Shown here one piece after another: positions 8,436-18,423 of a stretch of 64,000 bases of DNA (positions are counted from its first letter, which is position 1; the number at the start of each line of letters is the position of its first letter). The stretch comes from Tenacibaculum skagerrakense (lineage in GTDB: Bacteria; Bacteroidota; Bacteroidia; Flavobacteriales; Flavobacteriaceae). The notes below the pieces were generated by a model. That model had not been told where the DNA came from, did no database searches, and saw only the letters and a program-made list of their open reading frames with translations. Where the stretch lies: assembly GCF_004345825.1 (NCBI RefSeq), contig NZ_SLXM01000003.1, positions 124,001-188,000 on the forward strand, written 5' to 3'. The translations under genes and the position numbers were made by a program.

Positions 8436-9603
8436 TTTTAGTTGATATTTTATAGAGAAATAAATATCTACAAAATAATAGGAAAAGTACCGGAATAATA
8501 GGACAGGTAAACTTTTGAATTCCTACTATGTGAGTAATCGGAATTATTATCAAGAAAAGTAAGATTATTAACAGGTATTTTGCTAACCATTTCGGGAGCT
8601 CTTTCTTTAATAAATAAAAGGAAACAAATAGGTTAGGAGCAAACCCCCATAATAAATTAAAATTATTTGGAGCTGTAGAGTGGTTTGTGAAAAACCACAG
8701 GAAAACAATCAACATTCCAATTAATCCTGTAGAGAAAAACAATAAAAAATCAAGAGCTTTAGTTCGTTTTTTACGTTTAAAATCTTGATAAGTAATAAAA
8801 AGCACTGCTAGTAATAAAACTGTAAAAACTAAAAAAGGGCTAGGAAAGTCTGGAATAGCTTTTTTAGTTTTAAAATCTAGTAAAACAGTTGTTTTTTTTA
8901 CTAAATTCTCTTCCCCTTTTGATGTGTTAATCTTTGAAATATCGTAAGCTTCCATAAGGTACTCTGGTAAGTACAAATATTCATCAGCAGATGCAATTTT
9001 ATCTAGCTTGCTTCCAAGTGCAATATTAATTCCAAAACTACCCCAAGAATTTGGATGAATTTTTTCATTCATCAAAGTTCGAATCGATTTAGGAGATGTT
9101 ACGAATTCTTCATTTAAAATTAATTTTTCTTTTAAGATGTTTTTTACAATATCTCTAGGTCTTGTCGCACAATTGTCAAAAAAAGGATCGTAAAAATAGC
9201 TAGCATTTTCTGGTAAAGCATTTTTTTGTAAGAAATAAAAGAAACTAGTTCTTTCTTGTTGCGTTAGATTTAATACTTGTTGTTTTACCCATCTTTTATC
9301 TTCTTGAGCTGATTGTAATGCGTAATGAAAAGGATATCTTGCTAATTTATATTTCATAAAACCTCTTACGAAGTTTGTATAGAAGTTAGGATCGTTAAAA
9401 TCAAAGATTCCATAATTATAAAGTAAATCGATATTTAAAACAGGATCTTTAACTCGTATAGCTGTATGACCAAATTTTTCGTATAAATTATCACCTGGAC
9501 CAGAAGTTATGATGCTTATTTCTGAAAAAGCAGAAAGTTGTACGTTTTGAGAAAAACTAAATTGAGTAATAAATACCAGTAGTATAAAGACTTTTTTCAA
9601 CAT
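8428..9603 (-). CDS. DUF4105 (Lnb N-terminal periplasmic domain) membrane protein
   Basis: 391 residues. A signal peptide (MLKKVFILLVFITQFSFSQ) precedes a periplasmic domain with DNLYEKFGHTAIRV and FFDNCATRPRD. The conserved His and Cys resemble the His/Cys arrangement of NlpC/P60-like papain folds, as recognised for DUF4105. The last ~130 residues hold four or five hydrophobic segments separated by short basic loops, so the protein is anchored in the inner membrane with the catalytic-like domain outside. Substrate and role are unknown; a peptidase or amidase activity is inference. It lies 3 bp downstream of the PorV/PorQ-like gene, probably one transcript. Confidence 0.85.
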   Translation of the reverse strand: MLKKVFILLVFITQFSFSQNVQLSAFSEISIITSGPGDNLYEKFGHTAIRVKDPVLNIDLLYNYGIFDFNDPNFYTNFVRGFMKYKLARYPFHYALQSAQEDKRWVKQQVLNLTQQERTSFFYFLQKNALPENASYFYDPFFDNCATRPRDIVKNILKEKLILNEEFVTSPKSIRTLMNEKIHPNSWGSFGINIALGSKLDKIASADEYLYLPEYLMEAYDISKINTSKGEENLVKKTTVLLDFKTKKAIPDFPSPFLVFTVLLLAVLFITYQDFKRKKRTKALDFLLFFSTGLIGMLIVFLWFFTNHSTAPNNFNLLWGFAPNLFVSFYLLKKELPKWLAKYLLIILLFLIIIPITHIVGIQKFTCPIIPVLFLLFCRYLFLYKISTKIK

Positions 9604-9606
9604 AAA

Positions 9607-10671
9607 TTAACGGTAAAAGCTATAATCTAATTTGATAGAAAAGATATTTGAAAACAATGCATTTCCAACACTACCAATATTGGTTAAAGCATAATCAATT
9701 TGAATTCCTCTATATTTAAATCCTAATCCAAAATTTGGTTGTACAGATAAAGATTCACTATTGTCAAATTCTTTTATATTTTGAAAATTACCAGCACCGA
9801 CTCTCAAGTAAACTAGGTTATCATAATCTAGTTGAAAACCAAAAGCAGGATCAATACTTACAATAGAGGTTGATATAATATCATTGGTTTCTGCAAATCG
9901 CATATTTAAATCTACTTCAGTAAGTAAATGGAAATCTCTCCCAATTGAAAAATTCCTTGCCATTCCAATTTGTAATTTTGGTTTAGTTATTTCAGTAGTT
10001 TCAGGCAACTCTTGATTCTGTCCTGGTATTGCATTTCTAATTTTTTCAAATTCTTCTTCATTAATAGCCCAAGTATTAAAGGTAGTTGTAATATCCCTAG
10101 CCATAATACCAAACATCCAATTGTTTCTTTGAAATTGAATTCCTACATCAAAACCAAAACCCCAAGAAGTTGCGAAATCACCAATAATCCTTCTAATAAT
10201 TTTAGCATTACCACCAATACTAAAGCCATCTAGAGGCATTTTACGTGCATAACTAACAGTAATAGCATAATCTGCTGCGGAGAATAAATTAATACGATTA
10301 AAATCAATATTTCCTTGACTATCGATTAATTCTGTGGTATTTAAAATATCATCAACTCCAAATCTTATTAAGGAAAGTCCCACAGAGCTTTCTTTATTGA
10401 TAGGCATTGCAAAACCTGCAAAATTATAAGTGGCAATTCCAGAGAAATAAGAAGCATGCATTAAAGAACCTTGATAATCTTCTAAACCAACTAATCCAGC
10501 AGGATTCCAATAGGTTGAATTTACATCATTAGAAGTAGCAACTACAGCTTTACTCATTCCCAAAGCAGCTGCATCTACACCAATATTTAAAAATTCATTG
10601 GAATAATTTCTAAACTGACTAAAGGAAAGGGTAGTTGTTAGTAATAAAAAATATAGTAATTTGATTTTCAA
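9607..10671 (-). CDS. PorV/PorQ-family outer-membrane protein
   Basis: 354 residues. The signal peptide ends near LSFSQ. The mature start, with GVDAAALGMSKAVVATSNDVNSTYWNPAGL, is the hallmark of the PorV/PorQ (UPF0164-like) family, FadL-related beta-barrels of Bacteroidota. The remainder alternates strands to a C-terminal aromatic end (LDYSFYR). True PorV is a T9SS shuttle protein; many paralogues in this family have no proven secretion role, so I name only the family. It forms a short operon with the DUF4105 gene. Confidence 0.85.
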   Translation of the reverse strand: MKIKLLYFLLLTTTLSFSQFRNYSNEFLNIGVDAAALGMSKAVVATSNDVNSTYWNPAGLVGLEDYQGSLMHASYFSGIATYNFAGFAMPINKESSVGLSLIRFGVDDILNTTELIDSQGNIDFNRINLFSAADYAITVSYARKMPLDGFSIGGNAKIIRRIIGDFATSWGFGFDVGIQFQRNNWMFGIMARDITTTFNTWAINEEEFEKIRNAIPGQNQELPETTEITKPKLQIGMARNFSIGRDFHLLTEVDLNMRFAETNDIISTSIVSIDPAFGFQLDYDNLVYLRVGAGNFQNIKEFDNSESLSVQPNFGLGFKYRGIQIDYALTNIGSVGNALFSNIFSIKLDYSFYR

Positions 10672-10742
10672 GATCTCAATTTATAAAAAAGCAAATATCT
10701 TAATTCCTTGTGAAATAACTGATAATTTAACTACTTATTGTA

Positions 10743-11720
10743 TTATGAATAGGTATTTAATTGATTCTGGATAAAGCTTACAATTTGATTTTCAATCCAA
10801 AATACTTCATCATTAAAAGTAGAAACAAATCCAACATGTCCACCATATTTAGGTGTCATTAAATAAAAGTTTTCTGAGCTTTCAGCAATTTCATACGGAT
10901 AACAATCTATAGATAAGAAAGAATCGTCTTTAGCATTAATCAACAATGTTTTGTGATTAATGCTAGATAAATAAGGTTTACTACTTGCTTTAGCCCAATA
11001 ATCCTCTGGTCCGTCAAAACCAAAAACAGGAGCAGTATATATTTCTTCAAAATCTCTAAAAGTTGAGGCTTTTGCAATTAATTTTTTATCAGGATTATAA
11101 TCAGGGAATTTTTGAGACTTCAAAATAACTTTAGATTTTAAAGTTCTAAGGAATTCCTTCATGTAAATCTTATTCTTTAACTTACTTAATTCAGCTTGTG
11201 CGCTTGTTAAATCGATAGGAACAGAAACTGCAATTCCTCCTTTTATGTTTGATGGTACTGTTTGGTTATATTCACCTAAATATTTGAGAATTAAATTTCC
11301 ACCTAAACTAAAACCGCATAAAACAATATCAGTATAATTATAATTATCAATCAAGTAATTAACAATAAAATTTACATCGTCTGTTTTACCTGCATGATAT
11401 GTTTTTAAAATATTATTATCTTCACCACTACAACTTCTTAAATTCATAGCGATTACATCATAACCTTGGTCTCTTAAATAGTTTGCAGTAGAACATATGT
11501 AACTAGATTCAGAACTACCTTCAAGTCCATGGATTAATAAGACAGCAGAGAATGAATCAGAAGTTAAAAAGTCTAAATCAATAAAATCATTATCCCAAGT
11601 CGTTATTCTTTTTCTTTGGTATGTAGGTTTTTCTTTATTTGTAAAAAACTTATAAAGTGTGTTAACGTGCGGATTTCTAAAAGGAAACTTAGTGGTTAGT
11701 TGACTTTTGAGTATTGGCAT
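10743..11720 (-). CDS. Alpha/beta-hydrolase, YheT/UPF0017 type
   Basis: 325 residues from the chosen start MPILKSQL. The signature RNPHVNTLYKFF near the N-terminus, the oxyanion-side LIHGLEGSS, the nucleophile elbow GFSLGGN, an Asp in NAKDDSFL and a His in GGHVGF give the complete YheT-type catalytic set. The reading frame stays open 45 codons farther upstream, but that stretch runs antisense into the start of pssA and leaves no room for promoters. The internal ATG yields the usual family N-terminus. The family is thought to act on esters; the physiological substrate is unknown. The gene is divergent from pssA. Confidence 0.87.
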   Translation of the reverse strand: MPILKSQLTTKFPFRNPHVNTLYKFFTNKEKPTYQRKRITTWDNDFIDLDFLTSDSFSAVLLIHGLEGSSESSYICSTANYLRDQGYDVIAMNLRSCSGEDNNILKTYHAGKTDDVNFIVNYLIDNYNYTDIVLCGFSLGGNLILKYLGEYNQTVPSNIKGGIAVSVPIDLTSAQAELSKLKNKIYMKEFLRTLKSKVILKSQKFPDYNPDKKLIAKASTFRDFEEIYTAPVFGFDGPEDYWAKASSKPYLSSINHKTLLINAKDDSFLSIDCYPYEIAESSENFYLMTPKYGGHVGFVSTFNDEVFWIENQIVSFIQNQLNTYS

Positions 11721-11793
11721 TTTAAATCTTATTGGTTGAATTAATTGTTTAAAAAAATCTATTTCATATTTTAGTCGAAAATCTATAAAAAAC

Positions 11794-12561
11794 ATGAATA
11801 TTAAAAAGCACATTCCAAATATAATCACTTTAGGTAATTTACTATGTGGTACCATAGCAGCAATTTACGCAGTAAGAGGTGATTTTTATACCACAGCAAT
11901 TTTAGTTGGAATTGGAATAGCCTTTGATTTCTTTGACGGTTTTGTTGCTAGATTGTTACAAGTTCAAGGAGAATTTGGTAAACAATTAGATAGTTTAGCA
12001 GATATGGTTACCAGTGGAGTAGTACCTGGAATTGTTATGGTTCAGTATATGGTAAATAGCTCTCTTTATGGTGAATTAGGAATTTCTTCTTGGGATGCTG
12101 CTCTTGATATGGGGTTAAATATTGACAATTGGTTTTCGTATGAATCTGTAGGGTTGTTATTGACTCTTTTTGCAGGATATCGACTGGCAAAGTTTAATAT
12201 AGACGAAAGACAATCGGATAGCTTTATTGGTTTACCAACACCAGCTATGAATTTATTTGTGCTGTCATTACCATTAATATCAGAATACACTACAAACCCA
12301 ACTATTCAAAATATTATTCACAATAAGTATGTTTTAATTGTTGTGACTATCTTATTGAGTTTATTAATGGTTTCTGAAGTGAAATTGTTTTCTTTAAAGT
12401 TTAAGAATTATTCATTTAAAGATAATAGTGTGAAATATACATTTTTACTTTTATCAATAGTACTTCTAGCTACATTAAAGTTTGTAGCAATACCTTTGAT
12501 AATTACATTGTATGTAGTAATGTCTGTACTGAAAAATATGAAAAAAGAAGTCAGTAATTAA
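11794..12561 (+). CDS. pssA: CDP-diacylglycerol--serine O-phosphatidyltransferase
   Basis: A 255-residue integral membrane enzyme that joins CDP-diacylglycerol to serine, giving phosphatidylserine, the precursor of phosphatidylethanolamine. The CDP-alcohol phosphotransferase motif D-x2-D-G-x2-A-R-x8-G-x3-D-x3-D is complete at about residues 45-70, beginning DFFDGFVAR and ending DSLAD. Several hydrophobic segments follow. The N-terminal [16 protein letters not shown] is typical of PssA in Bacteroidota. The last four bases overlap the convergent lptB gene. Confidence 0.93.
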   Translation: MNIKKHIPNIITLGNLLCGTIAAIYAVRGDFYTTAILVGIGIAFDFFDGFVARLLQVQGEFGKQLDSLADMVTSGVVPGIVMVQYMVNSSLYGELGISSWDAALDMGLNIDNWFSYESVGLLLTLFAGYRLAKFNIDERQSDSFIGLPTPAMNLFVLSLPLISEYTTNPTIQNIIHNKYVLIVVTILLSLLMVSEVKLFSLKFKNYSFKDNSVKYTFLLLSIVLLATLKFVAIPLIITLYVVMSVLKNMKKEVSN

Positions 12562-13295
12562 TTGAATTTCTTTTTCTTTAATTCGAAGTCTTTTCCTAAA
12601 TAAACTTTACGAACCGTTTCGTCTGCAGCCAACTCTTCTGGAGTTCCTTCTTTAAGAATGCTACCGTTATACATTAAGTATGTTCTGTCTGTAATAGCTA
12701 GAGTTTCTTGTACGTTGTGATCAGTAATAAGAATACCAATGTTTTTGTTTTTTAAGTGTGCTACAATGCTTTGAATATCTTCAACAGCAATTGGATCAAC
12801 ACCTGCAAAAGGTTCATCTAATAAGATAAATTTAGGATCAGAAGCTAAACATCGTGCAATTTCTGTTCTTCTACGTTCTCCTCCAGAAAGTAAATCTCCA
12901 CGGTTTTTTCGAACATGCCCTAAACTAAACTCTTCAATTAATTCTTCTAGTCGTTGTTTTCTTTCTTCCTTTGTACGATTTGTAAATTCTAAAACCGATA
13001 AAATATTATCTTCAACAGAGAGTTTTCTAAAAACAGAAGCTTCTTGCGCTAAATATCCAATTCCTTTTTGAGCTCTTCTATACATCGCATCTTCAGTAAT
13101 TTCATCATTTTCTAAATAGATTTTACCAAAATTTGGTTTTACCATACCAACAATCATGTAAAAAGAAGTAGTTTTACCAGCACCGTTTGGTCCTAAAAGT
13201 CCAATAATTTCACCTTGTTCTACTTCAAGAGAAATTCCTTTTACTACTTTACGGCTACCATATATTTTTTGGATATTGTCGGCTCTTAATTTCAT
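12558..13295 (-). CDS. lptB: LPS export system ATPase
   Basis: A 245-residue ABC ATPase without membrane segments. Walker A GPNGAGKT is at about 35-42, the signature [14 protein letters not shown] near 135-148 and Walker [14 protein letters not shown] near 155. The SGGERRR signature and FAGVDPIAV are characteristic of LptB, the motor that drives lipopolysaccharide from the inner membrane through the LptFG/C bridge. The partner lptF/G/C genes are not in this window. Position next to pssA and tatC is consistent with an envelope neighbourhood. Confidence 0.92.
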   Translation of the reverse strand: MKLRADNIQKIYGSRKVVKGISLEVEQGEIIGLLGPNGAGKTTSFYMIVGMVKPNFGKIYLENDEITEDAMYRRAQKGIGYLAQEASVFRKLSVEDNILSVLEFTNRTKEERKQRLEELIEEFSLGHVRKNRGDLLSGGERRRTEIARCLASDPKFILLDEPFAGVDPIAVEDIQSIVAHLKNKNIGILITDHNVQETLAITDRTYLMYNGSILKEGTPEELAADETVRKVYLGKDFELKKKKFN

Positions 13296-13367
13296 GATTG
13301 TTGGATGTATGCTTTATTTTTTTGCTAAAAGTGCTTAAAATTTACGAATCAGCTTCTTAAAAAGATA

Positions 13368-13715
13368 TTAAACTTCTTCTTCTAATGCTTCCCAAAATTC
13401 AACAGCTCTTCTTAAATGAGGAATTACAATAGTTCCACCTACTAGAGTAGCAATAGACATTGTTTCCATCATTTCTTCTTTGGTAACGCCATTTTTATAG
13501 GCTGTTTCTAGATGATACGCAATACAATCATCACAGCGTAATACAGCTGAAGCTACTAAACCTAATAGTTCTTTGGTTTTTACAGATAAATGACCTTCAG
13601 CATAAGCATTTGTATCTAAGTTAAAAATTCGCTTAATAACTTTATTATCTGAAGCTAATATTTTTTCGTTCATTTTAGAACGATAATCATTGAACTCTTG
13701 GACTTTTTTCGACAT
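13368..13715 (-). CDS. Carboxymuconolactone decarboxylase (AhpD-like) family protein
   Basis: 115 residues from MSKKVQEFNDYR. The CMD/AhpD-like fold is marked by the redox pair in LRCDDCIAYH (C-x2-C-x3-H), which in AhpD relatives carries thiol peroxidase or reductase-like activity. The chosen ATG is the second possible start; the earlier one adds nine Lys/Asn-rich residues. Either start overlaps the 3' end of tatC, by 29 bp with the chosen one, so the two genes are transcribed together and probably translationally coupled. A role in oxidative-stress defence is inferred from the motif only. Confidence 0.85.
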   Translation of the reverse strand: MSKKVQEFNDYRSKMNEKILASDNKVIKRIFNLDTNAYAEGHLSVKTKELLGLVASAVLRCDDCIAYHLETAYKNGVTKEEMMETMSIATLVGGTIVIPHLRRAVEFWEALEEEV

Positions 13716-14514
13716 TTTTTTGTTGTTCTTTTTTAATGACAAATTTGGATATATAAATACTTATTTCATATAATATCATAATAGGGACCGCTACAATAAT
13801 TTGGCTAGCAATGTCTGGAGGTGTAATTATTGCTGCTAAAACCAAAACTACTACCAAAGCATGTTTTCTATACTTCCTTAAGAAATCAGGTGTTATTAAG
13901 CCTATTTTAGATAAAAAGAAAATTACTATAGGCAATTCAAAAAAAACAGCAACTCCTATTAAAGTATTAGTAACTAAACCTATGTAGGCATCTAACTTAA
14001 AGTTGTTAACCACGGCATCACCAATAGAAAAATTATAAAAGAAATATACCGACATTGGTATTATTACGTAGTAACTGAATAAAATTCCTAGGAAAAATAA
14101 AAAAGAAGTCCAAAATATAAAACCTCTTGATTTTTTTCGTTCACTTTCTAACAAACCAGGTGAAATAAATCGCCATACTTCCCATAAAACGTAAGGAAAA
14201 GCTACTATAAACCCTAAAATTAAAGATGACCATATTGCAGTCATTAATTGCTGTGTTGGATTTAAAGCTTGTAATGTTTGTTTGAATTGAATATTACAAA
14301 AACTACTATCAATTCCCATTCCAGAAAAAACTTTACAAAAGAATTTGTAAGTAGCAAAGTCAGGTTTTAAATGTGCTAATAATACTTGATCAAAAACTGT
14401 TTTTATGTATACAAACATGAAAATTGCAACGATAAAAATCGCAGAAAAACTTCGTATTACATGCCACCTTAACTCTTCAAGATGTTCTAAGAAAGACATT
14501 TCCTTTTCTGCCAT
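13687..14514 (-). CDS. tatC: Twin-arginine translocase subunit TatC
   Basis: 275 residues with six predicted membrane helices. The conserved N-terminal MSFLEHLEELRWHVIRS, the SPGLLESERK segment and the PDFLRKYRKHALV segment match TatC, the signal-peptide-binding subunit of the Tat exporter of folded proteins. It lies 2 bp downstream of kdsD and overlaps the CMD-family gene, a tight minus-strand operon. tatA is not present in this window. Confidence 0.94.
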   Translation of the reverse strand: MAEKEMSFLEHLEELRWHVIRSFSAIFIVAIFMFVYIKTVFDQVLLAHLKPDFATYKFFCKVFSGMGIDSSFCNIQFKQTLQALNPTQQLMTAIWSSLILGFIVAFPYVLWEVWRFISPGLLESERKKSRGFIFWTSFLFFLGILFSYYVIIPMSVYFFYNFSIGDAVVNNFKLDAYIGLVTNTLIGVAVFFELPIVIFFLSKIGLITPDFLRKYRKHALVVVLVLAAIITPPDIASQIIVAVPIMILYEISIYISKFVIKKEQQKNVEKSPRVQ

Positions 14515-14516
14515 AT

Positions 14517-15488
14517 CTAAAAAATTCCTTCTTTTATTAAATCATGTAAATGAACTACACCAACATAGTTATCTGTATCATCAGTAACTAATATTTGGGT
14601 GATATTACTTGCTTCTAATCTTTCTAAAGCGTCGATAGCCATAGCGTCTACATGAATAGTTTTTGGATTAGAACTCATAATATCAGCAGCAGTTAAACTT
14701 TCAATAGCTATAGTTTTGCTTAGCATTCTCCTGATATCTCCATCAGTTATAATACCCAATATTTTATTATTATCATCAGTTACAGCTGTAACACCCAATC
14801 TTTTTTCAGAAATTTCAACAATAACCTCCGTAATTTTATCTGTAGCTAACACTTTTGGTAACTGATTGTTTTTAATCAAGTCAGAAACCCTTAAGTATAA
14901 ACGTTTTCCTAATGCTCCTCCTGGATGGTATTTCGCAAAATCGTTATTAGTAAATCCGCGTAAATCCAATAAACAAACCGCTAAAGCATCACCTAAAACC
15001 AATTGTGCTGTCGTACTATTTGTTGGTGCTAAATTGTTTGGGTCAGCTTCTCTTTCTACGTAAGAATTTAAAACAAAATCTGCATTTTTTCCTAAGAAAG
15101 ATTCTGGATTACCTGTAATGGCTATAATTTTATTTTTAGAATTTCTAATAAGTGGGACAAGTACTTTAATTTCAGGTGTATTTCCACTTTTAGAAATGCA
15201 AATAACTACATCATTTTCTTGGATGTTACCTAAATCACCATGAATTGCATCCGCTGCATGCATAAAAACAGCAGGAGTTCCAGTAGAATTTAAGGTAGCA
15301 ACAATTTTAGTTGCAATATTTGCGCTTTTACCTATTCCGGTTACAATAACTCTTCCGTTAGAATTTAATATGAAGTTAACTGCTTCAGCAAACGAATTGT
15401 CCAAAAAATTAGTTAAATTAGCTATACTATTACTTTGAAGAATAATGGTTTCTTTTGCTCTGGCTATTATTAAGTCTGAATTTTTCAA
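14517..15488 (-). CDS. kdsD: D-arabinose-5-phosphate isomerase (KpsF/GutQ/KdsD), SIS plus two CBS domains
   Basis: 323 residues. An N-terminal SIS sugar-isomerase domain (about 38-170) has GIGKSANIA, HGDLG and SKSGNTPE. Two CBS domains follow (about 205-320) and end HDLIKEGIF. The family converts ribulose 5-phosphate to arabinose 5-phosphate, the first step to Kdo, which is needed for the inner core of lipopolysaccharide. This fits the nearby lptB and the lpx genes farther on. It is divergent from recQ. Confidence 0.92.
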   Translation of the reverse strand: MKNSDLIIARAKETIILQSNSIANLTNFLDNSFAEAVNFILNSNGRVIVTGIGKSANIATKIVATLNSTGTPAVFMHAADAIHGDLGNIQENDVVICISKSGNTPEIKVLVPLIRNSKNKIIAITGNPESFLGKNADFVLNSYVEREADPNNLAPTNSTTAQLVLGDALAVCLLDLRGFTNNDFAKYHPGGALGKRLYLRVSDLIKNNQLPKVLATDKITEVIVEISEKRLGVTAVTDDNNKILGIITDGDIRRMLSKTIAIESLTAADIMSSNPKTIHVDAMAIDALERLEASNITQILVTDDTDNYVGVVHLHDLIKEGIF

Positions 15489-15633
15489 GTAAACAAGGTT
15501 TAATTTGAAGATGTAAAAATAGGAATAATTTAGCTACTAAAACTTTCATTTTTTAAGAAACTTATACGTAACTTTAATGTAAATATTTTTGTGTGTTAGA
15601 TTGAATTTTTAATTTTGACTTTCTGGGAACAAT

Positions 15634-17823
15634 ATGAAAATGAATTTATACGATGCTTTAAAAAAGTTCTTTGGTTTTAATCAATTCAAAGGACTGCAAG
15701 AGGATGTGGTAAAGAGTATATTAGACGATCAAAATACATTCGTTATAATGCCAACTGGGGGAGGTAAGTCTCTATGTTACCAATTACCTGCACTAATGAA
15801 AGAAGGAACAGCAATTGTGGTTTCTCCATTAATTGCTTTAATGAAGAACCAAGTTGATGCTATTAGAGGTATCTCTGAAACTCATGGAATAGCGCATGTT
15901 TTAAACTCTTCATTAAATAAGTCAGAGATTAATCAGGTGATGAGTGATATTTCTAGTGGAGTTACAAAGCTTTTGTACGTAGCTCCTGAATCACTAATAA
16001 AAGAAGAATATGTTGATTTTTTAAAGCAACAGAATATTTCTTTTGTTGCTATTGATGAAGCGCATTGTATTTCTGAATGGGGACATGATTTTAGACCTGA
16101 ATATAGAAACTTACGAAATATTATCAAGCAAATTGATAATGTTCCTGTAATAGGTTTAACGGCTACTGCTACAGAAAAAGTTCAGGAAGATATTTTAAAA
16201 ACGCTGGGTATGACTGATGCCAACGTTTTTAAAGCATCATTTAACAGACCGAATTTATTTTATGAAGTACGTCCTAAGACCAAGGAGGTAGAAAAAGATA
16301 TCATTCGTTTTATCAAGCAAAGAGAAGGGCAATCGGGTATTATTTATTGCCTAAGCAGAAAGAAGGTTGAAGAGATAGCGCAAGTTTTGCAGGTTAATGG
16401 AATCAATGCGTTACCATATCATGCTGGTTTCGATGCTAAAACAAGAGCAAAACATCAAGATATGTTCCTGATGGAAGATTGTGATGTGGTAGTTGCTACA
16501 ATTGCTTTCGGAATGGGAATTGATAAACCAGATGTTCGTTATGTAATTCATCATGATATTCCAAAAAGTTTAGAAAGTTACTATCAAGAAACTGGTAGAG
16601 CAGGACGAGATGGAGGAGAAGGACACTGTTTAACCTTTTATGCATATAAAGATATTGAGAAGCTTGAAAAGTTTATGGCTAACAAGCCTGTAGCCGAACA
16701 AGAAGTTGGTCATGCATTATTACAGGAGGTAGTTGGTTATGCTGAAACTTCTATGAATCGAAGAAAGTATATTTTACATTATTTCGGAGAAGAATTTGAT
16801 GAAGTAAATGGAGAAGGAGCAGACATGGACGATAATATGCGAAATCCAAAGAAAAAGCACGAAGCTAAAGAGGAGGTAGCAATTATTTTAAAAATAGTTA
16901 CAGAAACTAATGAGATGTATAAAGCAAAAGAAATTGTAAATACACTTATTGGTAAAGAAAATGCGCTTTTAAAATCACACAAAACAACAGAACAACCGTT
17001 CTTTGGAATTGGAAAAAGTAAAACTTCTAGTTACTGGATGGCATTAATCCGTCAAATTTTGGTAGCAGATTTAATTAGAAAAGAAATTGAACAATACGGG
17101 GTTATCAAAATAACAAAAGTTGGAGAAGCTTTTTTGAAGGAACCTCAATCATTTATGATGACTGAAGATCATCAGTATAGTTCTGATGATGATGCATCTA
17201 TCATTACAAATGCAAAGTCAAGTAATGAAGGTACAGATCAAAAATTAGTGAGTATTCTTAAAGACTTAAGAAAACAAGTTGGAAAAAAATTAGGCGTACC
17301 TCCGTTCGCTGTATTTCAAGATCCATCCATTAATGATATGGCTTTAAAATATCCAATAACACTAGATGAATTATCAAAAGTTCACGGTGTTGGAGAAGGA
17401 AAAGCAAAGAAATACGGTAAGGATTTTGTAAAAGTTATCGAACAATATGTAGAAGATAATGATATTATTAGACCGGATGATTTAATAGTTAAAAGCACTG
17501 GAGTTAATTCAGGATTGAAACTGTATATAATTCAGAACACAGACAGAAAGTTACCATTGGAAGATATTGCTAGCTCAAAAGGATTACAGATGAATGAGCT
17601 TATTAAAGAAATGGAAGCAATCGTATTTTCAGGAACAAAGTTAAATATAGATTATGCAATTGAAGATTTATTAGATGAAGATCAGCAAGAGGAAATCTAT
17701 GAGTATTTTATGGAAGCAGAAACAGATAAGATTCAGGAGGCGTTAGATGAATTTGATGGAGATTATGATGATGAAGAATTACGTTTAATGAGAATTAAGT
17801 TTACTAGTGATGTAGCTAATTAA
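15634..17823 (+). CDS. recQ: ATP-dependent DNA helicase RecQ, lacking zinc-site cysteines
   Basis: 729 residues. The helicase core shows TGGGKSLCYQLPA (motif I), DEAHCISEWGHDFRPEY (II), TATAT (III), YCLSRKKVE (IV), FGMGIDKPDVR (V) and QETGRAGRDG (VI). After the core, the segment that normally carries the RecQ zinc site reads SMNRRKYILHYFGEE and then an acidic stretch with no CxxCxxC; the expected four cysteines are absent. A winged-helix (RQC) region, an HRDC domain (about 530-610, with LGVPPFAVFQD and HGVGEGKAKKYG) and a C-terminal helical tail follow. RecQ unwinds DNA 3'-to-5' in recombination and repair. The gene is intact and divergent from kdsD. Confidence 0.93.
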   Translation: MKMNLYDALKKFFGFNQFKGLQEDVVKSILDDQNTFVIMPTGGGKSLCYQLPALMKEGTAIVVSPLIALMKNQVDAIRGISETHGIAHVLNSSLNKSEINQVMSDISSGVTKLLYVAPESLIKEEYVDFLKQQNISFVAIDEAHCISEWGHDFRPEYRNLRNIIKQIDNVPVIGLTATATEKVQEDILKTLGMTDANVFKASFNRPNLFYEVRPKTKEVEKDIIRFIKQREGQSGIIYCLSRKKVEEIAQVLQVNGINALPYHAGFDAKTRAKHQDMFLMEDCDVVVATIAFGMGIDKPDVRYVIHHDIPKSLESYYQETGRAGRDGGEGHCLTFYAYKDIEKLEKFMANKPVAEQEVGHALLQEVVGYAETSMNRRKYILHYFGEEFDEVNGEGADMDDNMRNPKKKHEAKEEVAIILKIVTETNEMYKAKEIVNTLIGKENALLKSHKTTEQPFFGIGKSKTSSYWMALIRQILVADLIRKEIEQYGVIKITKVGEAFLKEPQSFMMTEDHQYSSDDDASIITNAKSSNEGTDQKLVSILKDLRKQVGKKLGVPPFAVFQDPSINDMALKYPITLDELSKVHGVGEGKAKKYGKDFVKVIEQYVEDNDIIRPDDLIVKSTGVNSGLKLYIIQNTDRKLPLEDIASSKGLQMNELIKEMEAIVFSGTKLNIDYAIEDLLDEDQQEEIYEYFMEAETDKIQEALDEFDGDYDDEELRLMRIKFTSDVAN

Positions 17824-17831
17824 TAGTATTA

Positions 17832-18419
17832 ATGAATAGTAAAGTCACAGAATATATAGTGAATCAAGAAAAATGGACGCAAGAGTTACAACTTTTGCGT
17901 TCTTTTTTGTTAGAACTAAATCTAGAAGAGGCTATTAAATGGGGAATGCCAGCATATTTATATAAAGGGAAGAATATTCTTGGAATGTCTGCTTTTAAAA
18001 ATTATGTTGGTTTATGGTTTCATCAAGGAGTTTTTCTGAAGGATGAAAAGCAGTTACTTTTAAATGCTCAAGAAGGAAAAACAAAAGCAATGCGTCAATG
18101 GCGGTTTAATTCAATTGAAGAGATAGATAAATCAACAGTATTGGAATATGTATTAGAAGCAATGAAAAATGTTGAGATCGGGAATGAAATTAAGCCTGTT
18201 AGAAATAAAAAACCATTAGAAATTCCATCTTATTTAGCAAATGCTTTTGAAAAAGATCAAGATTTATATTTAAAGTTTAATGAACTTACGCTTACTAAAA
18301 AGCGTGAGTTTACTGATTATATCTCAGAAGCTAAAAGAGAAACTACAAAAGAAAGTAGATTGCAAAAAATTATACCTATGATTAAAAATGGTATAGGACT
18401 TCACGATAAATACAGATAA
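17832..18419 (+). CDS. DUF1801/YdeI-type protein
   Basis: 195 residues. The N-terminal DUF1801 (YdhG-like, frataxin-like fold) domain includes EAIKWGMPAYLYKGKNILGMSAFKN. The C-terminal OmdA/YdeI-like helical tail has LTLTKKREFTDYISEAKR and ends with IGLHDKYR. No catalytic residues are evident. The family is widespread and not well characterised. The gene starts 9 bp after recQ on the same strand and may ride on its transcript. Confidence 0.85.
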   Translation: MNSKVTEYIVNQEKWTQELQLLRSFLLELNLEEAIKWGMPAYLYKGKNILGMSAFKNYVGLWFHQGVFLKDEKQLLLNAQEGKTKAMRQWRFNSIEEIDKSTVLEYVLEAMKNVEIGNEIKPVRNKKPLEIPSYLANAFEKDQDLYLKFNELTLTKKREFTDYISEAKRETTKESRLQKIIPMIKNGIGLHDKYR

Positions 18420-18423
18420 TAAA

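Noticed and set aside
11721..11855. N-terminal extension of the YheT-like hydrolase
   Set aside because: It would overlap the divergent pssA gene and is hydrophobic and not family-like; the internal ATG gives the known N-terminus.
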